From positions 496,001 to 560,000 of the forward strand of contig JBCAMK010000019.1 in assembly GCA_038503065.1 (NCBI GenBank): DNA of 64,000 nt, read 5' to 3'. The stretch comes from Paragyromitra xinjiangensis (lineage: Eukaryota > Ascomycota > Pezizomycetes > Pezizales > Discinaceae). Position numbers and translations under genes: made by a program. The notes beneath the pieces are model-generated. The model made no database searches. It had not been told where the DNA came from and saw only the letters and a program-made list of their open reading frames with translations. How positions within the stretch are numbered: the stretch's first letter is position 1; every line of letters begins with the position of its first letter. This document shows positions 25,123-36,920 of the stretch, in pieces.

Positions 25123-27119
25123 ACGGTTTAAGAGTATGGAGGGACATTGAGAAGATAATATCACGCCTAGTAGAAGACTAGTCAATAATAATACCACGGA
25201 AGCCCTGAAGGACTAATGAATAAGATCAGATCTAAAATTTTATCCAAACAATGCTTTGGCTTTTTATGCAGGACCCTGGTCCGTTCAAGTATCTATCCCT
25301 CTAACCCCTAGCATTGGCCCCCTTGAAGAATGCCAAATGGTCATCGTGCAGCAAACGCCTCTTGTCATGCGTTTTCAGAACAACTTCATGATACATACAC
25401 AAGATTGAAAAGCACAATTCGGGTATTTGCTATAATGAGTTTATTATACATAGAAGTACTAGCTACAAAAGGATAGACTTTTAAAAGGTATTCATCCTAC
25501 GTCATAGAAAAGACCAGCCACTCTTTAAACATAACACAAACTATGTTTACTGAACATAGTTTTGTAAGAAAGTAATAGGAGAAAATCCTCTTGACTTAAC
25601 AAACTATCCTCTTGGCCTATAGGAAACATGGCAACCAAAGAGGAACAATTCGGGTATTCCCGAACGCACATGTAGTGACTCTTCGATTTAGCCAACCAAC
25701 CACGTTAGCGAACCCGACAATCCACATAAGCCAGGAGGCCACAAAAAAAGCTTAGTTCTTCTCACCCTAGATTACCATTGGGTTTCGGATTAGGAGATTG
25801 CAGAACAAAGATGGTGGTGGCACTTATAAGCAAGGCTGGAGTCCTTTCCACCTATTAGCACTTTGCTTTCGCAAGATCTTCCCACAGTATCGCCCAAAAT
25901 CGACGGTATATTAGATATTCTTAACCTCATGTCTAGGTTTTCTGCCATATTTCGCACTTCTTTCTTCTTAGGCGTGAGTGATGGCCTATGATCACGCGGT
26001 GTCGTTGGCAAAATGAATAGCGTTAGTAGCTTTGTTAGCACTTAATATTTTTTGACGAGATGGTTACACAAGACGTCGGAATTGCTTTTTCTGGCGAAGA
26101 AACCTAAGCCACGCTACCGAAGGCATCTGGTGTAACCATGCTTTCACTCAAATACAGCTTCCCGCTAGTGTTCTATTGGCCAGTAGTATTACTTTATATA
26201 AATAAATCTATTAGAGGTGATATCTCTTACAAGATCATCATTGTCCGCTTGTTGTGAACTTCTAATCATTTCAAATGTGTTTATTAAAGCAAATCCGCCG
26301 CGTAGCCTTATATATTTATCGAGAACTTTTGCGTATGCGATTTAAGCGAGATGAGATTTCAATTTTTTTGCCTGAGTCCATAATCCTGCCCAACAGACAT
26401 GCTTAATCAATAAAGAAGGCTATATACACAGTATTGGTATAAATTAGTTGGAAAGACTTGGAAAATTCAAGCAGGTTCAAGTTCTTCATCTAAAGAGCTG
26501 CACCGCCGCCTGTTACTTAACTTACCTAAGCCTATGGCCAAAGCGATGATGATGTTTCGTTACCTGGGCACGCTCGGATAGGATTTAATTCTAGGTTGGC
26601 GAGGCTGGGAACTGTCAGTTGGTATTGGATAGCAACAGTAAGAAAAAACTATGTCGCCAAATACCCAGTAGGCGTGTGGCTGTGACCTTATTTTTAGGGT
26701 CAAGGTTTCCATGGCACCCTCTGGGCATATATATAAACACATGCAAAGTAGTTGAATATCTGTCTTTTGGTAAATCAATCTGATTTCTTCGGGTTTCCAT
26801 ACCACTCTATTTCGTGCTGGGCGTCGGGAGTTCGGTAGTTGCCCAGCAACATCGCCGGGTAACCTTCGGAGGTATTCCGTTGCCAAGACTTGCGGCTCCG
26901 CCTAGCCGCAGGCGCCAAGTTAACACCTCTCCTCTCCCTTTTCCTCGCCCAGTCCGATACACGATACACCACCACAGCGCCCCTCACTCCCTTGCATCCT
27001 TATCCCGTCATTTCCACTCACCTCTATACACTCTCTACAGAAATTATTTATTTCCATCTTTTTTGCTTCAAATCCTATAACACGACGGCGAAGCTCTCGG
27101 ATCCCCCCTTTCGCCCGCA
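25123..27119. other. gene-free region
   Basis: AT-rich spacer between KSR1 and ALG5 with no supported coding frame. The C-rich plus strand from about 26920 to 27119 is probably the ALG5 5' leader, because exons in this window begin C-rich. A minus-strand frame at 25790-26041 has no recognisable content. Confidence 0.5.
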
Positions 27120-28258
27120 ATGGGCGAATCCACTCCTTCCCCCTTAGACCTTCCTATGGGGCTCCCACTCATAGCCCTCCAAACTCTGCGACAGGCCCCC
27201 ACGAGTATTATTCTAACTGGCCTAATCGGTATTGTGATAATTGGTGTTTTTGCTGTAGGTCCACTTCTCGTTAGCCGCGCAACCTAACTCCAGCTAGCTA
27301 GCTCACTAACTGGTTTCAACTACAATAGTCCTACCTACTCATCCTACTCGTCGCACACACCCCACGACCCGAAACCAAAGATGAAAAACTCTACAAAACC
27401 GTTCTTGCCTCCGGCGACACCTCCCCAGCACGTGAACTCCCTGACGTCTTCAGCGCCGCCTCAAAGCCCGCGCTTCTCGTCTCCGTCGTTGTCCCCGCCT
27501 ACAACGAGCGCACTCGTCTCCCCATAATGCTTGCCGAAGCTGTAGACTACCTCTCTAGGCAATCTGGTGGTTGGGAAATCCTCCTCGTCGACGACGGATC
27601 AAGCGATGGCACTGCCACAGTCGCACTAGAGTGGGTGCGCACCCGGATGCAGACCCATGGGGATATCGAAGAGGACCAGATCCGTGTCTGCGTGCTGTCC
27701 AAGAACCGTGGGAAAGGTGGTGCGGTAACTCACGGGATGCGTCATGTAAGAGGGAGGTACGCGGTGTTTGCAGATGCGGATGGGGCGAGTAGGTTTGCGG
27801 ATTTGGATGGGTTGATGAGGGAGGTGAAGAAGGTTGAAGTACAGGGGTATGGGATTGCGGTTGGGAGTAGGGCGCATATGGTTACGACGGATGCGGTTGT
27901 GAAGCGTTCATTTGTGAGGAATTTACTCATGCATTCGTTTCATACGTTGATTCGGACGTTTGGGATCCGTCATATTCGTGACACGCAGTGTGGATTTAAG
28001 TTACTATCGAGGCCGGCGATTCGCTCGATATTTCCGTATATGCATACTGAGGGGTGGATCTTTGATATTGAGATTTTGTTGCTGGCGGGGTATAAGAGGA
28101 TTCCGGTGGTTGAGGTGCCGGTTACGTGGCATGAGGTGGATGGGAGTAAGGTGTCCCTTGTGAAAGATAGTTTGAGGATGGCATGGGATCTTGGGGTGGT
28201 GAGGGGTGGTTATGTTTGTGGAGTTTATAAGGTGGGTGAGGGTGGTGTGGGTAGGTAA
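27120..28258 (+). CDS. ALG5: dolichyl-phosphate beta-glucosyltransferase
   Basis: Transfers glucose from UDP-glucose to dolichyl phosphate on the ER membrane, supplying the donor for the three terminal glucoses of the N-glycan precursor. Exons 27120..27254 and 27329..28258 encode 354 residues (yeast Alg5 has 334). The 74-nt intron has a GTAGGT donor and a CTCACTAAC branch point. The intron splits an N-terminal membrane anchor, IILTGLIGIVIIGVFA|SYLLILLVAH. A GT2 fold follows, with VVVPAYNERTRLP, the nucleotide-binding LLVDDGSSDGT, NRGKGGAV and FADADGA (DxD metal site). Further on are RDTQCGFKLL and the EGWIFDIEIL block shared with Dpm1-class enzymes. The long family-typical N-terminus points to Alg5 rather than Dpm1. 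Confidence 0.92.
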
Positions 28259-30297
28259 TAGAAGGGAGATTCTACTTGGGGATTAGGAGGGGAAATTTAT
28301 CGGGGTAATTCGGACTTGGGGTTTGTGTATATCTGGGTATTCTATATTTTGCGTCTGGTTCATTTCCCTTTTTCCGGTTTTATCTTTCGACTTGGTTTTT
28401 TGCCCAGCGGAAGGCTCCAATATGGCGAGTGATAGCTCATGATGTACGGCTATAGAGGTTGGGGTCGTAGTATTGTAGTTATTTTATTAGGCTTAAAAGC
28501 CTCAATTCCATGCTTTGCGCCTTTTCTCTGGTCCCAAGACCTAGCTGTACTCGATTCTCAATACCTCCTTAGCTGATCAGGATATGGTATCTTCTTGCTA
28601 TCTCATGTTGGTCTAATTTGAGTTAAGCTGACTCATATGTATGTAGATCCCGCTAGCTATTTTGTCACGTGATCACGAGGTGTGCGTATCTATTTGTAGA
28701 GTTGAAGTTTATTCTAATTACTACATCTATGGTTGGCTGAAGCTTCTTTTGTACATGAAACTTTTATGGTTAAAGATACTAAAATTCGGCCCTGATGCAC
28801 TCCGAGTGATGGATCATGTCCGACTTTTTATTCCCGCTTTGGTTTGACTGAGCTGAAATGTGGAAATCACCAACTGTATCAAGTACCTATAATTGAAATT
28901 AAGTTATCTTAGTATGAATACTGTCACGGAACTATGAAGACCTCAGACTTGAATAGTGTGGTATTTTTAAACACAAAACATCACTTGATACCTTCATCAC
29001 TAACAAAATTTTTCTGTTTCTTTGATACGTGGGGTAAAAATAGAGATAAAGGTCTCGGACGAGCGGTCCTGTTAGGCCTAGGCCCTTTGCGCCAAGATTA
29101 GGTGTTTATATAAGGGTACCTAGTTTGCAGAAATATGCCGAGGGAAGGAGAGTTGGTAATCTATGACTTAGTAACATCTTGGCTAGTAGAGTTTTTTAAA
29201 ATACTCTGGACATTGTCAGAATTGGTACTGACCTTTAGCAGCATAACACAGTGACCCTCGTCTGTAGCGCGAGGAATTGTTAGATAGAGGGTTTAGGCGA
29301 AGGATAGCAAGCACGGTAAACATAGCGGAATATCATGGCTAGTTTGGGCAATGTGGTGCTGCGAGGATAATCGTTGGGAACCTAGATTAGAAACACCTCT
29401 AGGGATCTAGACTGCATGAGACTAGATCAGTATGCTTAGGGAATGTAATAAAATCAACCTCTCTCAATTTTCTTTGTAGTAGGCACTTAACTAGGCAAGG
29501 TCTTGCAAGGTATGATGCAGAGTGGTGGGAGAAGAGCCTGCAGGAATTCCAGTTTCTGACTGGTTGCATAAGCCAACCAACGGTTGGGGTTAGAGGTTCT
29601 TGCTTGCAGTATGGTGGGACTTTTTTACGCCAATAAGCAGCGTAGTAGGGTCATTCGAGACATCTCTCCCCACTTTGCATTATGCCTCGAGGCTTAACCG
29701 CGAAATACTAGCGTGGTGCAGGTTGATCACAGCATCTACACAAACTGGCAATAAACCGCCCTCCTAAGACTTTGGTATGAATGATATAAGAATTTGTAAG
29801 TACTAAATCCCTGGGAAGGAAGGTAAGTACGTATAGGGCATACAGCTACTGAGTTGCAGGACCACATGTATGCAACCATATGTACATAGGCTACGAGAGG
29901 ATATCAGAGCATGAAATAAGTGTATGCAGAATTATGACTCTGTGTTACGTTCAAATTTGTGTAACATCGCTCGCCCTGCATTTTCGCCTTTAAAAATAGT
30001 TGCTACGCCCTAGAACCGATTGAGATGTCATCTCGATTGATTTGTGTAGATAGGCAAACTTGTTTGCTAATGCTATCTTTTGCTACAAGGTCACCTGGCC
30101 CCATAACCCAGCCCACTCAGCTCTCTGGAACTCCCTACACACTGCCCCCGCTGATGGAAGTTGCTTCTCCTCCCCTTAGCCCCTCAATTCTATCTGCTAA
30201 ACTCTGCTAATAGGATATACTCCTAGTCACCTTTTTCGAACGAGCGAGTGGATATCAACTCTACTGGTATGCTCAACAGAGAGCAGCATAACGTGCC
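28259..30297. other. gene-free region
   Basis: The first ~150 bases stay strongly G/T-rich and are probably the ALG5 3' untranslated region. The remainder is AT-rich with no coding frame I can support. It leads into the tandem array that begins near 30298. Confidence 0.5.
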
Positions 30298-31690
30298 TTA
30301 CGAAAGTCTCCCAATGAGCCTATACAAAACAGCATATGAAGTCGTAGGGCGAGTCCTTGAGTGAAAGGCATATCGAGCTTTCAAGTGAACGCAAGCAGGC
30401 TCTACGGCAGACCTCCAAGTGAGCAGCACAGCGAGTCTCCAAACGAGCCTGCCTCTGAGCGAGCCTTCCAGCGGGCTTCCGAGCAAGCAACGTATCGAGA
30501 CAACTAGAAAACCCCCAAATGAGGTTGCGTGCTCTGTGGGTTAGGGCGTGATAACAAAGTAATCGCAAGTTAAGTCGTCGTTTGAGTGTCCAGCCTCCCA
30601 GTAAGCCTCCCGGCTAACCTCCCAGCCATCTCCCAACAAGTACCTAACATATCTAGTCCCCTAGTAATTCCCCAAGCAAGCGGCATATCGAACCTCTATG
30701 TCAGCTTCGAGCGAGTACCTGGCTATAAGTTCCCGGCGAGCTTCCTAGTCTCAAATCTCCAAGCAAGCCTTTTGGGGGGCCTCCAAGAGAGCAGCATATC
30801 GAGACTTCTGGCCAGCTTCGAGAAAAACACTTGGCAAATTCAGCCTTCGATCGTGTCCCTGAGCGAGCGGAATAGCCTCCAAACAAGAGGCATATCGAGT
30901 CTCTCAGCCAGCTCCGAACAAATACCTAGTGTATTTAGCCTTCCAATAAGCATTTGGGCGAGCACCTTATCGAGGGGTTTATTCTTAAATTCATACAAAC
31001 CTCTTGATGGGCATCATATTGAGTAGTATGTTGAGTCTCGGACGAGTTTTCTAGGTCTCTAGATTGGTCTTGCAGGCAGTCTTTTAAGTGGAAATTCGAG
31101 CGAGTACCATATCGAGCTCCCAAACGAGCTCCCAAGAGGACCTTCTAGCCAATTTCATATCGAGTAGCATATCGAGCTTTCTGGCAGACCTCCTAGCCAA
31201 CCTCTGAGCGAGCAGAATATCGAGACTTCTAGTAAGCTTCCAAGTAACTATGTGGTTTGGCTGGCTGGTTGAAATATATATATGATACAAAATAATCGCA
31301 AGCTAAACCTCCGCTCAAGTATACCTAGCCTCCTAACGAGCCTCCCAGTCAGCTCCGAACGAGTACCAGCGTATTTAGCCTCTAATTAAGCTTTCGAACG
31401 GGTACCCCACCGACCAGCATATCAAATCCCCTAGCGAGCGAGCCATAAACTAAAAAAATACCTTAAGCAGTAATCCCCCAAGCGAGCCACCAATTGGTCA
31501 GTATATTAAGCATACTAGCAATCACCATCTTGGCAAGCCTAATGACAACCCTTCTAGTGAATATCCTAGAGAGCCTTATCGAAGAAAATATTGAGTTTTA
31601 CGAGAAACTCCCGGGGTGCATTCAACTAAGACGCATAAAGAACGGCCTATGAGCTATCGGACAAACAATCCTAGCCAATCAAACCTAGTA
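30298..31690. repeat. degenerate tandem array 1 (GCATATCGAG type)
   Basis: About 1.4 kb made of diverged short blocks on the themes CCTCCAAGCGAGC, GCATATCGAG and CAGCTCCGAACGAGTACC. I count roughly a dozen recognisable GCATATCGAG-like blocks, for example near 30368, 30682, 30791, 30889, 31158 and 31216, with irregular spacing. A higher-order duplication is visible: the ~60 bases around 30556-30615 (AATCGCAAG..CAGCCTCCCAG) recur at 31288-31350, about 730 bases later, with continuing similarity beyond. Long open frames inside (30586-31026 plus, 30320-30568 minus) are by-products of the low-stop repeat, not genes. Confidence 0.7.
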
Positions 31691-32029
31691 AAAATCGAAT
31701 TGGTGTGCCGACCGGCATTATACCTCTTTCGAATTTCGTCTTTGGGCTGAGCGTCGGTTTTAGTGAACAGCGATACTATTCCGATCAAAAGTCTCCTATA
31801 CACCCCACTCGATCCATCGATCATCGGAAGGCCGGAGAGACGGAGATGGTTCTACAGTAAATCTATAGGTGAAAGGAGCTGAATTTACAGAAATATTAAG
31901 ATTCCAAATCACACTAGTGCAGGTCCCTCGTCTCTCCGCCTTTGTTTGCCAAAGAATGTCATTTCCTCCTGTTTTCTGCTTCCCCGCTCAGACTTACCCT
32001 CAGCGGCGCTAAAATCTACTATGTACCTA

Positions 32030-32950
32030 GCCTACCAAATCAACTACCAAACAGCCTCCGAATTGACTAGGAGCCACCTGCGAACCAATCCCCGAACAGC
32101 CTCCGAATCGGTTGCCATACAGAAAATAGCCTGTGAATCGACTCCCGAACAGACTTTGAATGGCTACCATACAGCAAACAGCCTGTGTAGGTCGGCTCCA
32201 GGGCGGCATGGGGATCGACTGCCAAGAAGCTCGAAATCGACTGCTATGCAACAAATAGCCTGTAAATCGGCTCCCGAGCAGCCCCCAAGTGGGCTACGAA
32301 GCGAAATGCCGTGAAGTGACTTCCAAACAGGCGCCGAACCAGCTAGGAAAAAGCAACGGAATCAACTCCCGGACGCCCTCCAAATCGGTTACCGTGCAGT
32401 GGGGGGCTTTTAAGTCCGCTCTCAAATAGCCTCCGGGTCGACCCCCGAGCAGTCTTTAACTCGATTGCTATACAACCTCGAAATCAGCTACCTACAGTAA
32501 AAGCCCGAATCAACCCTAAAAAAACTTCCAAATTAAGTGGAAAAATTTCTCCAAATTGACCCCCAAATAACCCCCAAATCAACTCTTATACAGAAACCAA
32601 ATCAACTAGGAAAAAGCCTGTGAATCGGCTCCCGGACAGCTTATAATTCGATTGCCATACAGTCCCCGAATTGGCCAGGGAAAAGTCTTCAAATCGACCT
32701 CCGAACAGCCCTCGAACCGACTCCCAGAGAGCTTGTAAATCGACCCTCAAACAGCCGCCAAGTAAGCCGACCTCCAAACACCCTTTAAATCAACTACCAT
32801 ACAGGAAAATCTACTCTTAAGTAGCGAATAAACTATGAAAAAGTCTCTAAATCGACCTCCAGACCGTCAAAACAGCCTGTAAATCGCCTAGCGAGTAGCT
32901 ACCGAGTCGACAGCTAGATGGCCTCCAAATTAGCTCTCTAACCCTAGCTG
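32030..32950. repeat. degenerate tandem array 2 (23/30-nt units)
   Basis: Blocks starting CGACTCCCGAACAGCC and ending CCAAAT or CCGAAT repeat in units of about 23 nt. They are interspersed with ~30-nt variants containing GCCATACAGAAAATAGCCTG (near 32107, 32166, 32245, 32467, 32585, 32650 and 32797). Divergence between units is high, and later units (32460-32600) are AT-shifted. The units differ from array 1, although both share the CCTCC-AA(A/G)-CGA style, so they may descend from a common ancestral array. Confidence 0.7.
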
Positions 32951-33075
32951 AATCTAAAAGGCTCTGACGTAGGTGAGACTAGTTGTTGCGATGTTGGCGC
33001 CCTTTCTGGAATTCTGCAAGCAGCTCTTCAGCTTTTGCCGTGTGTGCATAGCTAAGTAGAACGTAATAAAATGGT

Positions 33076-33109
33076 TAGATAGATAGATAGATAGACAGAT
33101 AGATAGATA
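33076..33109. repeat. GATA tetranucleotide microsatellite
   Basis: Eight consecutive TAGA/GATA units with a single substitution (GACA) in the middle. It is a simple-sequence repeat likely to be polymorphic. Confidence 0.9.
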
Positions 33110-34389
33110 ATTCATTAAGCGTCCAGCTACTTAGGTTATGGCGCTAATAAAGTGGTTTCTGCAGCGCTCCCGCTATTAAATACATGATTTTTAGTTGGAC
33201 AAATGAAACTAGTGTATTCGCAGAACTGTACGCTCCCAGATCTTAGCCAGATACCAGATAATAAACAAATGTAAGGATTGTTCAAATCACAAACTATCAC
33301 TCGAATATCACCACCATAGTACCTGCTACCTTGTGCATCATGTGCTGTATAATCTGATAGCGCGCATGTCCCAACGTCGCCGGGCGGTCGCTGATCGGTT
33401 TTGTATATAGGCCTAGAACCTTATGGCTATGTAGAGTACGTATGCAAATTCAAGTCAAGATGGGGGTTCCACTAAATGCCCTTAGTTGCTTCTCCTCCAC
33501 TCAGTTTTTAGTATTAGCATTGACAGGGATCTGAGTTCTGATCTTGAGCAGACATATGCAAGCGTGGGGAGAAGTTTTTGACTCCTACCAATTACATTGG
33601 GAGCTCGTATTAAGACCAAGTATGTTCGCCCTACCCGGAACCCGCGGAGTTATCCATGACTGCATTCATGCACGCATAGGCCGAGAATACGACAAGTTGG
33701 CACGGGATGATTAAATAAATTGCCCAGTTTCTCCTAGCTTCCCAAGTTCGAGCTGCACCCCCCCCCCTTGAGCACGAAGGAAGAGGAGAAGAGTATGTAC
33801 ACTTCCGTTAGAAAATTCCTGGCACCCCCAAAGCTCGACCGCTAGAGAACTTGGGTTGCATCTTCCGCAGTAGGTGACAGTGGAAGTTGGAGGGGGGGGG
33901 GGTGTTTTTTGGCACTGCAGGATTTATGGAATTTACTCTTCTTCATTATCTGCCTGCTAGACTGCTCCCTAGAGTCCCCACGGCTGTTTAGTTGCAGCGC
34001 CAAACTAACAAGGGCACCAAGATTTTCCTTATAGGACTTGACCTGCTACATGAATGGGTTCCCGTGTTGAGATCACCACAAAGCCACACCAATGTGGCTG
34101 GAATCCCGCGATAACACTGATCTGACAGGTAAGTATTTTTTTTTAGCAAGGAAAATGGGCTTTAGCGTATTTTAATGCTTGCTTTTTCGGCGAACCGGCG
34201 CGGGTGTTCCGCCCTTGTGCGCAATAAAATGGATTAGATGGGTGTGCGAATCTGGCCGCATGCATATTTTGGACCGTTGGTAGGCAGAAAGCTCGATAAT
34301 GTCCACGTGACCAATGGATGCGAGCCTTGCCAACTTGTCGAACACCCCAGGCATAAAGCCCAGGCGAACCACCTAACCCGACGAGCGAG

Positions 34390-34397
34390 TATAAATA
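34390..34397 (+). promoter_or_regulatory. TATA-like element upstream of family gene 1
   Basis: TATAAATA lies 181 bases before the ATG at 34578. The 11-mer GTATAAATACT around it is repeated exactly upstream of the related gene at 53120, which supports a shared promoter element. Confidence 0.5.
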
Positions 34398-34577
34398 CTG
34401 CACCATAAGGGCTTAGTGAGTATAGATAAACGATATCTGCTAGATATTTTTATTCTTTTCTGAGCTTCTTTCTGGTATTTCTATATATTTTTTTCATCTA
34501 AGATCAACACACGAGACGACCATCCTTATTAATACGTTAAATCCCGTTCGAGAATTTAGCTTAGGTCTATACCTATC

Positions 34578-35033
34578 ATGTCATCTCACGAACCCACTAC
34601 TGAGTTAGCTAGCATCCATATACCACAACCCACTCAGATTTTACAGGCTTGTGTGGATCAATGGGCACGCAAGCAGGATCTCGAAAAGACTTATAAGCTG
34701 CATAAGCGAAGATCTGGAAAGAGAGTTAATCTCGTTGCCAGACAAGCCGTCTCCCACATGGCATTGACCAGGTTTACAAATGTGCAGCGCAACCACTCCC
34801 ACGGTACGGACGCAACCCTACCGGAGGAAACCGGAAGCGAAGACCTAAGTTTCAGTCTTCGTAATTTTGTTACCGTGAACCTTATAGATGATCCAAATGT
34901 TCTCTTCGCGAGGATTGCGGTCAAGGAAGGTCGTGTGTTAGCTGGTTACATCCCCCCACTTCCACAACTAAGGATAGCTGAAGAGAGTGAGGAAGCAAAT
35001 GTGGGTTTGGAGGGGGAGACCTGCGAGGAGTAG
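34578..35033 (+). CDS. unknown-family protein, copy 1 of 3
   Basis: A 151-residue protein from an ATG with a TATA-like box upstream. It is related to proteins at 38108-38662 (minus) and 53120-53704 (plus). Two conserved blocks stand out. Block A (about residues 25-65) reads C.DQWARKQDLEKTYKLHKR, then K.VNLVARQAV..MALTRF. Block B (about 88-130) reads EDLSFSLRNFVTVN, DDPNVLFARIAVKEGR and GYIPPLP. The tail is acidic (Glu-rich). There is no signal peptide or membrane span. The linker between blocks is shorter than in the other copies. Past the stop, the motif GGGGCTTCGTGG followed by a GTAAGC donor is shared with the other copies, hinting at a 3' intron or a further exon. I do not recognise the family and assign no function. 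Confidence 0.65.
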   Translation: MSSHEPTTELASIHIPQPTQILQACVDQWARKQDLEKTYKLHKRRSGKRVNLVARQAVSHMALTRFTNVQRNHSHGTDATLPEETGSEDLSFSLRNFVTVNLIDDPNVLFARIAVKEGRVLAGYIPPLPQLRIAEESEEANVGLEGETCEE

Positions 35034-35880
35034 GTGGGGTTGGGGCTTCGTGGTGCCCGGGTAAGCTTATCTATTCGCTACTCTATCATCTTTGGTAATA
35101 CTAAAGAGTAGAGATGCTCCCAAACAGGAAATCCCACGGCTCATACAACGCGCCGAGACTTTTAATTGTCTCACTACTGCCATTTTAGGAATAAGGATTG
35201 GTTCATACTACTAGATAAGTCAGCTAGTAAGTCACCAGCCCTTAAACGAAAACCTCCTATCCACTAAAAGCAAGAATAATAGGCCCATATATATCTAAGT
35301 AATTATACATCATTAGCTTGAGTTATGCAAAGACTACTACTTCAGGTACACCCTCCTACACGAATTAAATGAATAACTTGAGTCGCTAACTCCAGATCTG
35401 TAGGGGAAAAACGTAGAACGATAACTCAAGCCATTCGTTCCCTCTAAGTTCGCGAGGGAACTTGCTATTGGCCTAAACCACCAGGGCGGAAAATCATTTT
35501 TCCAGCCCCTGTGCTGTTGCCTAGGCAACAGCCCGTCAACAACACAACAACCGCCAGGCCCCACCACCCTAGTAATAAATACGTTGTCCGTCCACCACCC
35601 CACCGAAGCTTTATTCCAGCTCATATCGCCGATTACCCGCGGAAAACTTTCTTCTTTACAACCGATCTTATAGCGCCACATTGTTCACAACCCCAAAATT
35701 TGAAAGAAGCTTCTTCCGCACAGCATGAGCCGGCTTCCCCTGAGGCTTGCAGCACTGATCGGTATAAATTCTACTAAAGTTTGAAGGAACAGCTAACTCA
35801 CCCATTGAACCTCAGTATTTTTCTTCTCGTTCCTTCTATTCCTTTCCGGATGGATCCTCCAACAACGATCTCTCAACGCC
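35034..35880. other. spacer between family gene 1 and GT8-like gene
   Basis: No supported coding sequence. It contains a perfect 20-base palindrome, GCTGTTGCCTAGGCAACAGC, at 35513-35532. The last 250 bases are A/C-rich on the plus strand, as expected for the 5' leader of the following gene. Confidence 0.5.
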
Positions 35881-36920
35881 ATGCAAGAGGCTCTAGGCCC
35901 ACGTCTAGCAAAACAGGCCTCACCGCCGAAATCGTCAAAACCCGAATTCCAGCTACTAGACCAAACAGACAGTGTGAATTCTAGACTTTTTAGCAAGGGT
36001 GCTGGTGGTAAGGAAAAAGTGGCGTATGTCCAATATGTTGCCGAGAAAAATAAACTCTGCAACTCGGTTATGGTTCTAGCGGAGTTACATAAGTTAGGGA
36101 CTGTGGCGGATAAGGTGTTGCTTTATCCACACTCTTGGGTAGGAGATGAGAAGGGGACTTGGAGCAGATTATTAAGGGTTGCAGAACAACGGTATGGGGT
36201 TGTTGTTAAGGCGGTTGATTCGTTGGTTGAGGGTTTGTTACTTCCTTCTCATTACTAGACTCTAGACGGAAGTGTTGATAGCTAGTAGCGGAAAATATAC
36301 CAGCTATATCCTTACTGCATCTCTTCACTGAGACTAAATATTCCCGAATCCTATACCTCGACTCCTCAGGGATAGTATTAAGAAACCTCGACGAACTACT
36401 ATTCAATGCTCCGGCATCTTCCGTGTCTGGTGTACGAGCCTACTGGCGGTCACGGGAACAACAGGCGGAAGCACCACTATCGGATCATCTTCTCCTTATC
36501 AAGCCTTCGGAAGAAGAGCTAGAACGGGTTATCAATGCTCTCAACAGAGATGTAGATATATCCCCGATGAGGCTCATAAACCAACTATATTCCTCCCACG
36601 CTCTCATCCTACCACAGCATCCCTACGACACTCTCATCTCCGAGTTCCGCGCCGACGAACACGAGCGGTATATCCTCGGTGGGAAAGATAACTGGAACCC
36701 TACCAAAATACGTGAAGAGAGTTACTATGTGAATTTCGAGGACGAGGATACTCCGATGCCGTGGTATATATTATTGAGAGAAACCGAAGAGAAAGTAAGA
36801 CCAAAAAGGTCGGACGATGGAAGGATTTGGAAAGCTCTTTATAATCGCTGGGCGAGGCAGAGAATGGATGTTTGTGGGCTGGACTTGGAGCCGTTTCCAG
36901 GGGATTTTGATGATATGTAG
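35881..36920 (+). CDS. glycosyltransferase family 8-like protein
   Basis: The reading frame at 35881-36229 (VAYVQYVAEKNKLCNSVMV, ADKVLLYPHSW, RLLRVAEQRYGV) joins by one intron to a frame running from about 36286 to the stop at 36920. The second frame contains LLHLFTETKYSRILYLDSS, LDELLF, VRAYWR, PHRP-like QHPYDTLISEFR and a Trp-rich end. This order matches fungal GT8 enzymes of the glycogenin/GNT1 type, which transfer a sugar from a nucleotide donor in the Golgi or cytosol. The exact splice sites are unclear; GTTTGT at 36233 with TAG at 36283-36285 works in frame. Two oddities stand out. No N-terminal membrane anchor is visible. The metal-binding D-x-D motif, usually LDSD in this family, reads LDSS, which suggests lost or altered catalysis. 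It could be a young pseudogene, but the frame is otherwise intact. Confidence 0.65.

Noticed and set aside
30586..31026. 146-codon plus-strand frame, Ser/Leu/Pro-rich
   Set aside because: It lies wholly inside degenerate tandem array 1. The repeat is poor in stops and yields long frames on both strands (also 30320-30568 minus).
31946..32314. 122-codon plus-strand frame
   Set aside because: It overlaps array 2 and its sequence is periodic with the repeat; no family signature.
33758..33902. C10 and G11 homopolymer runs ~125 bases apart
   Set aside because: They could pair as a hairpin, but the flanks are not complementary, so this is probably two independent homopolymer tracts.
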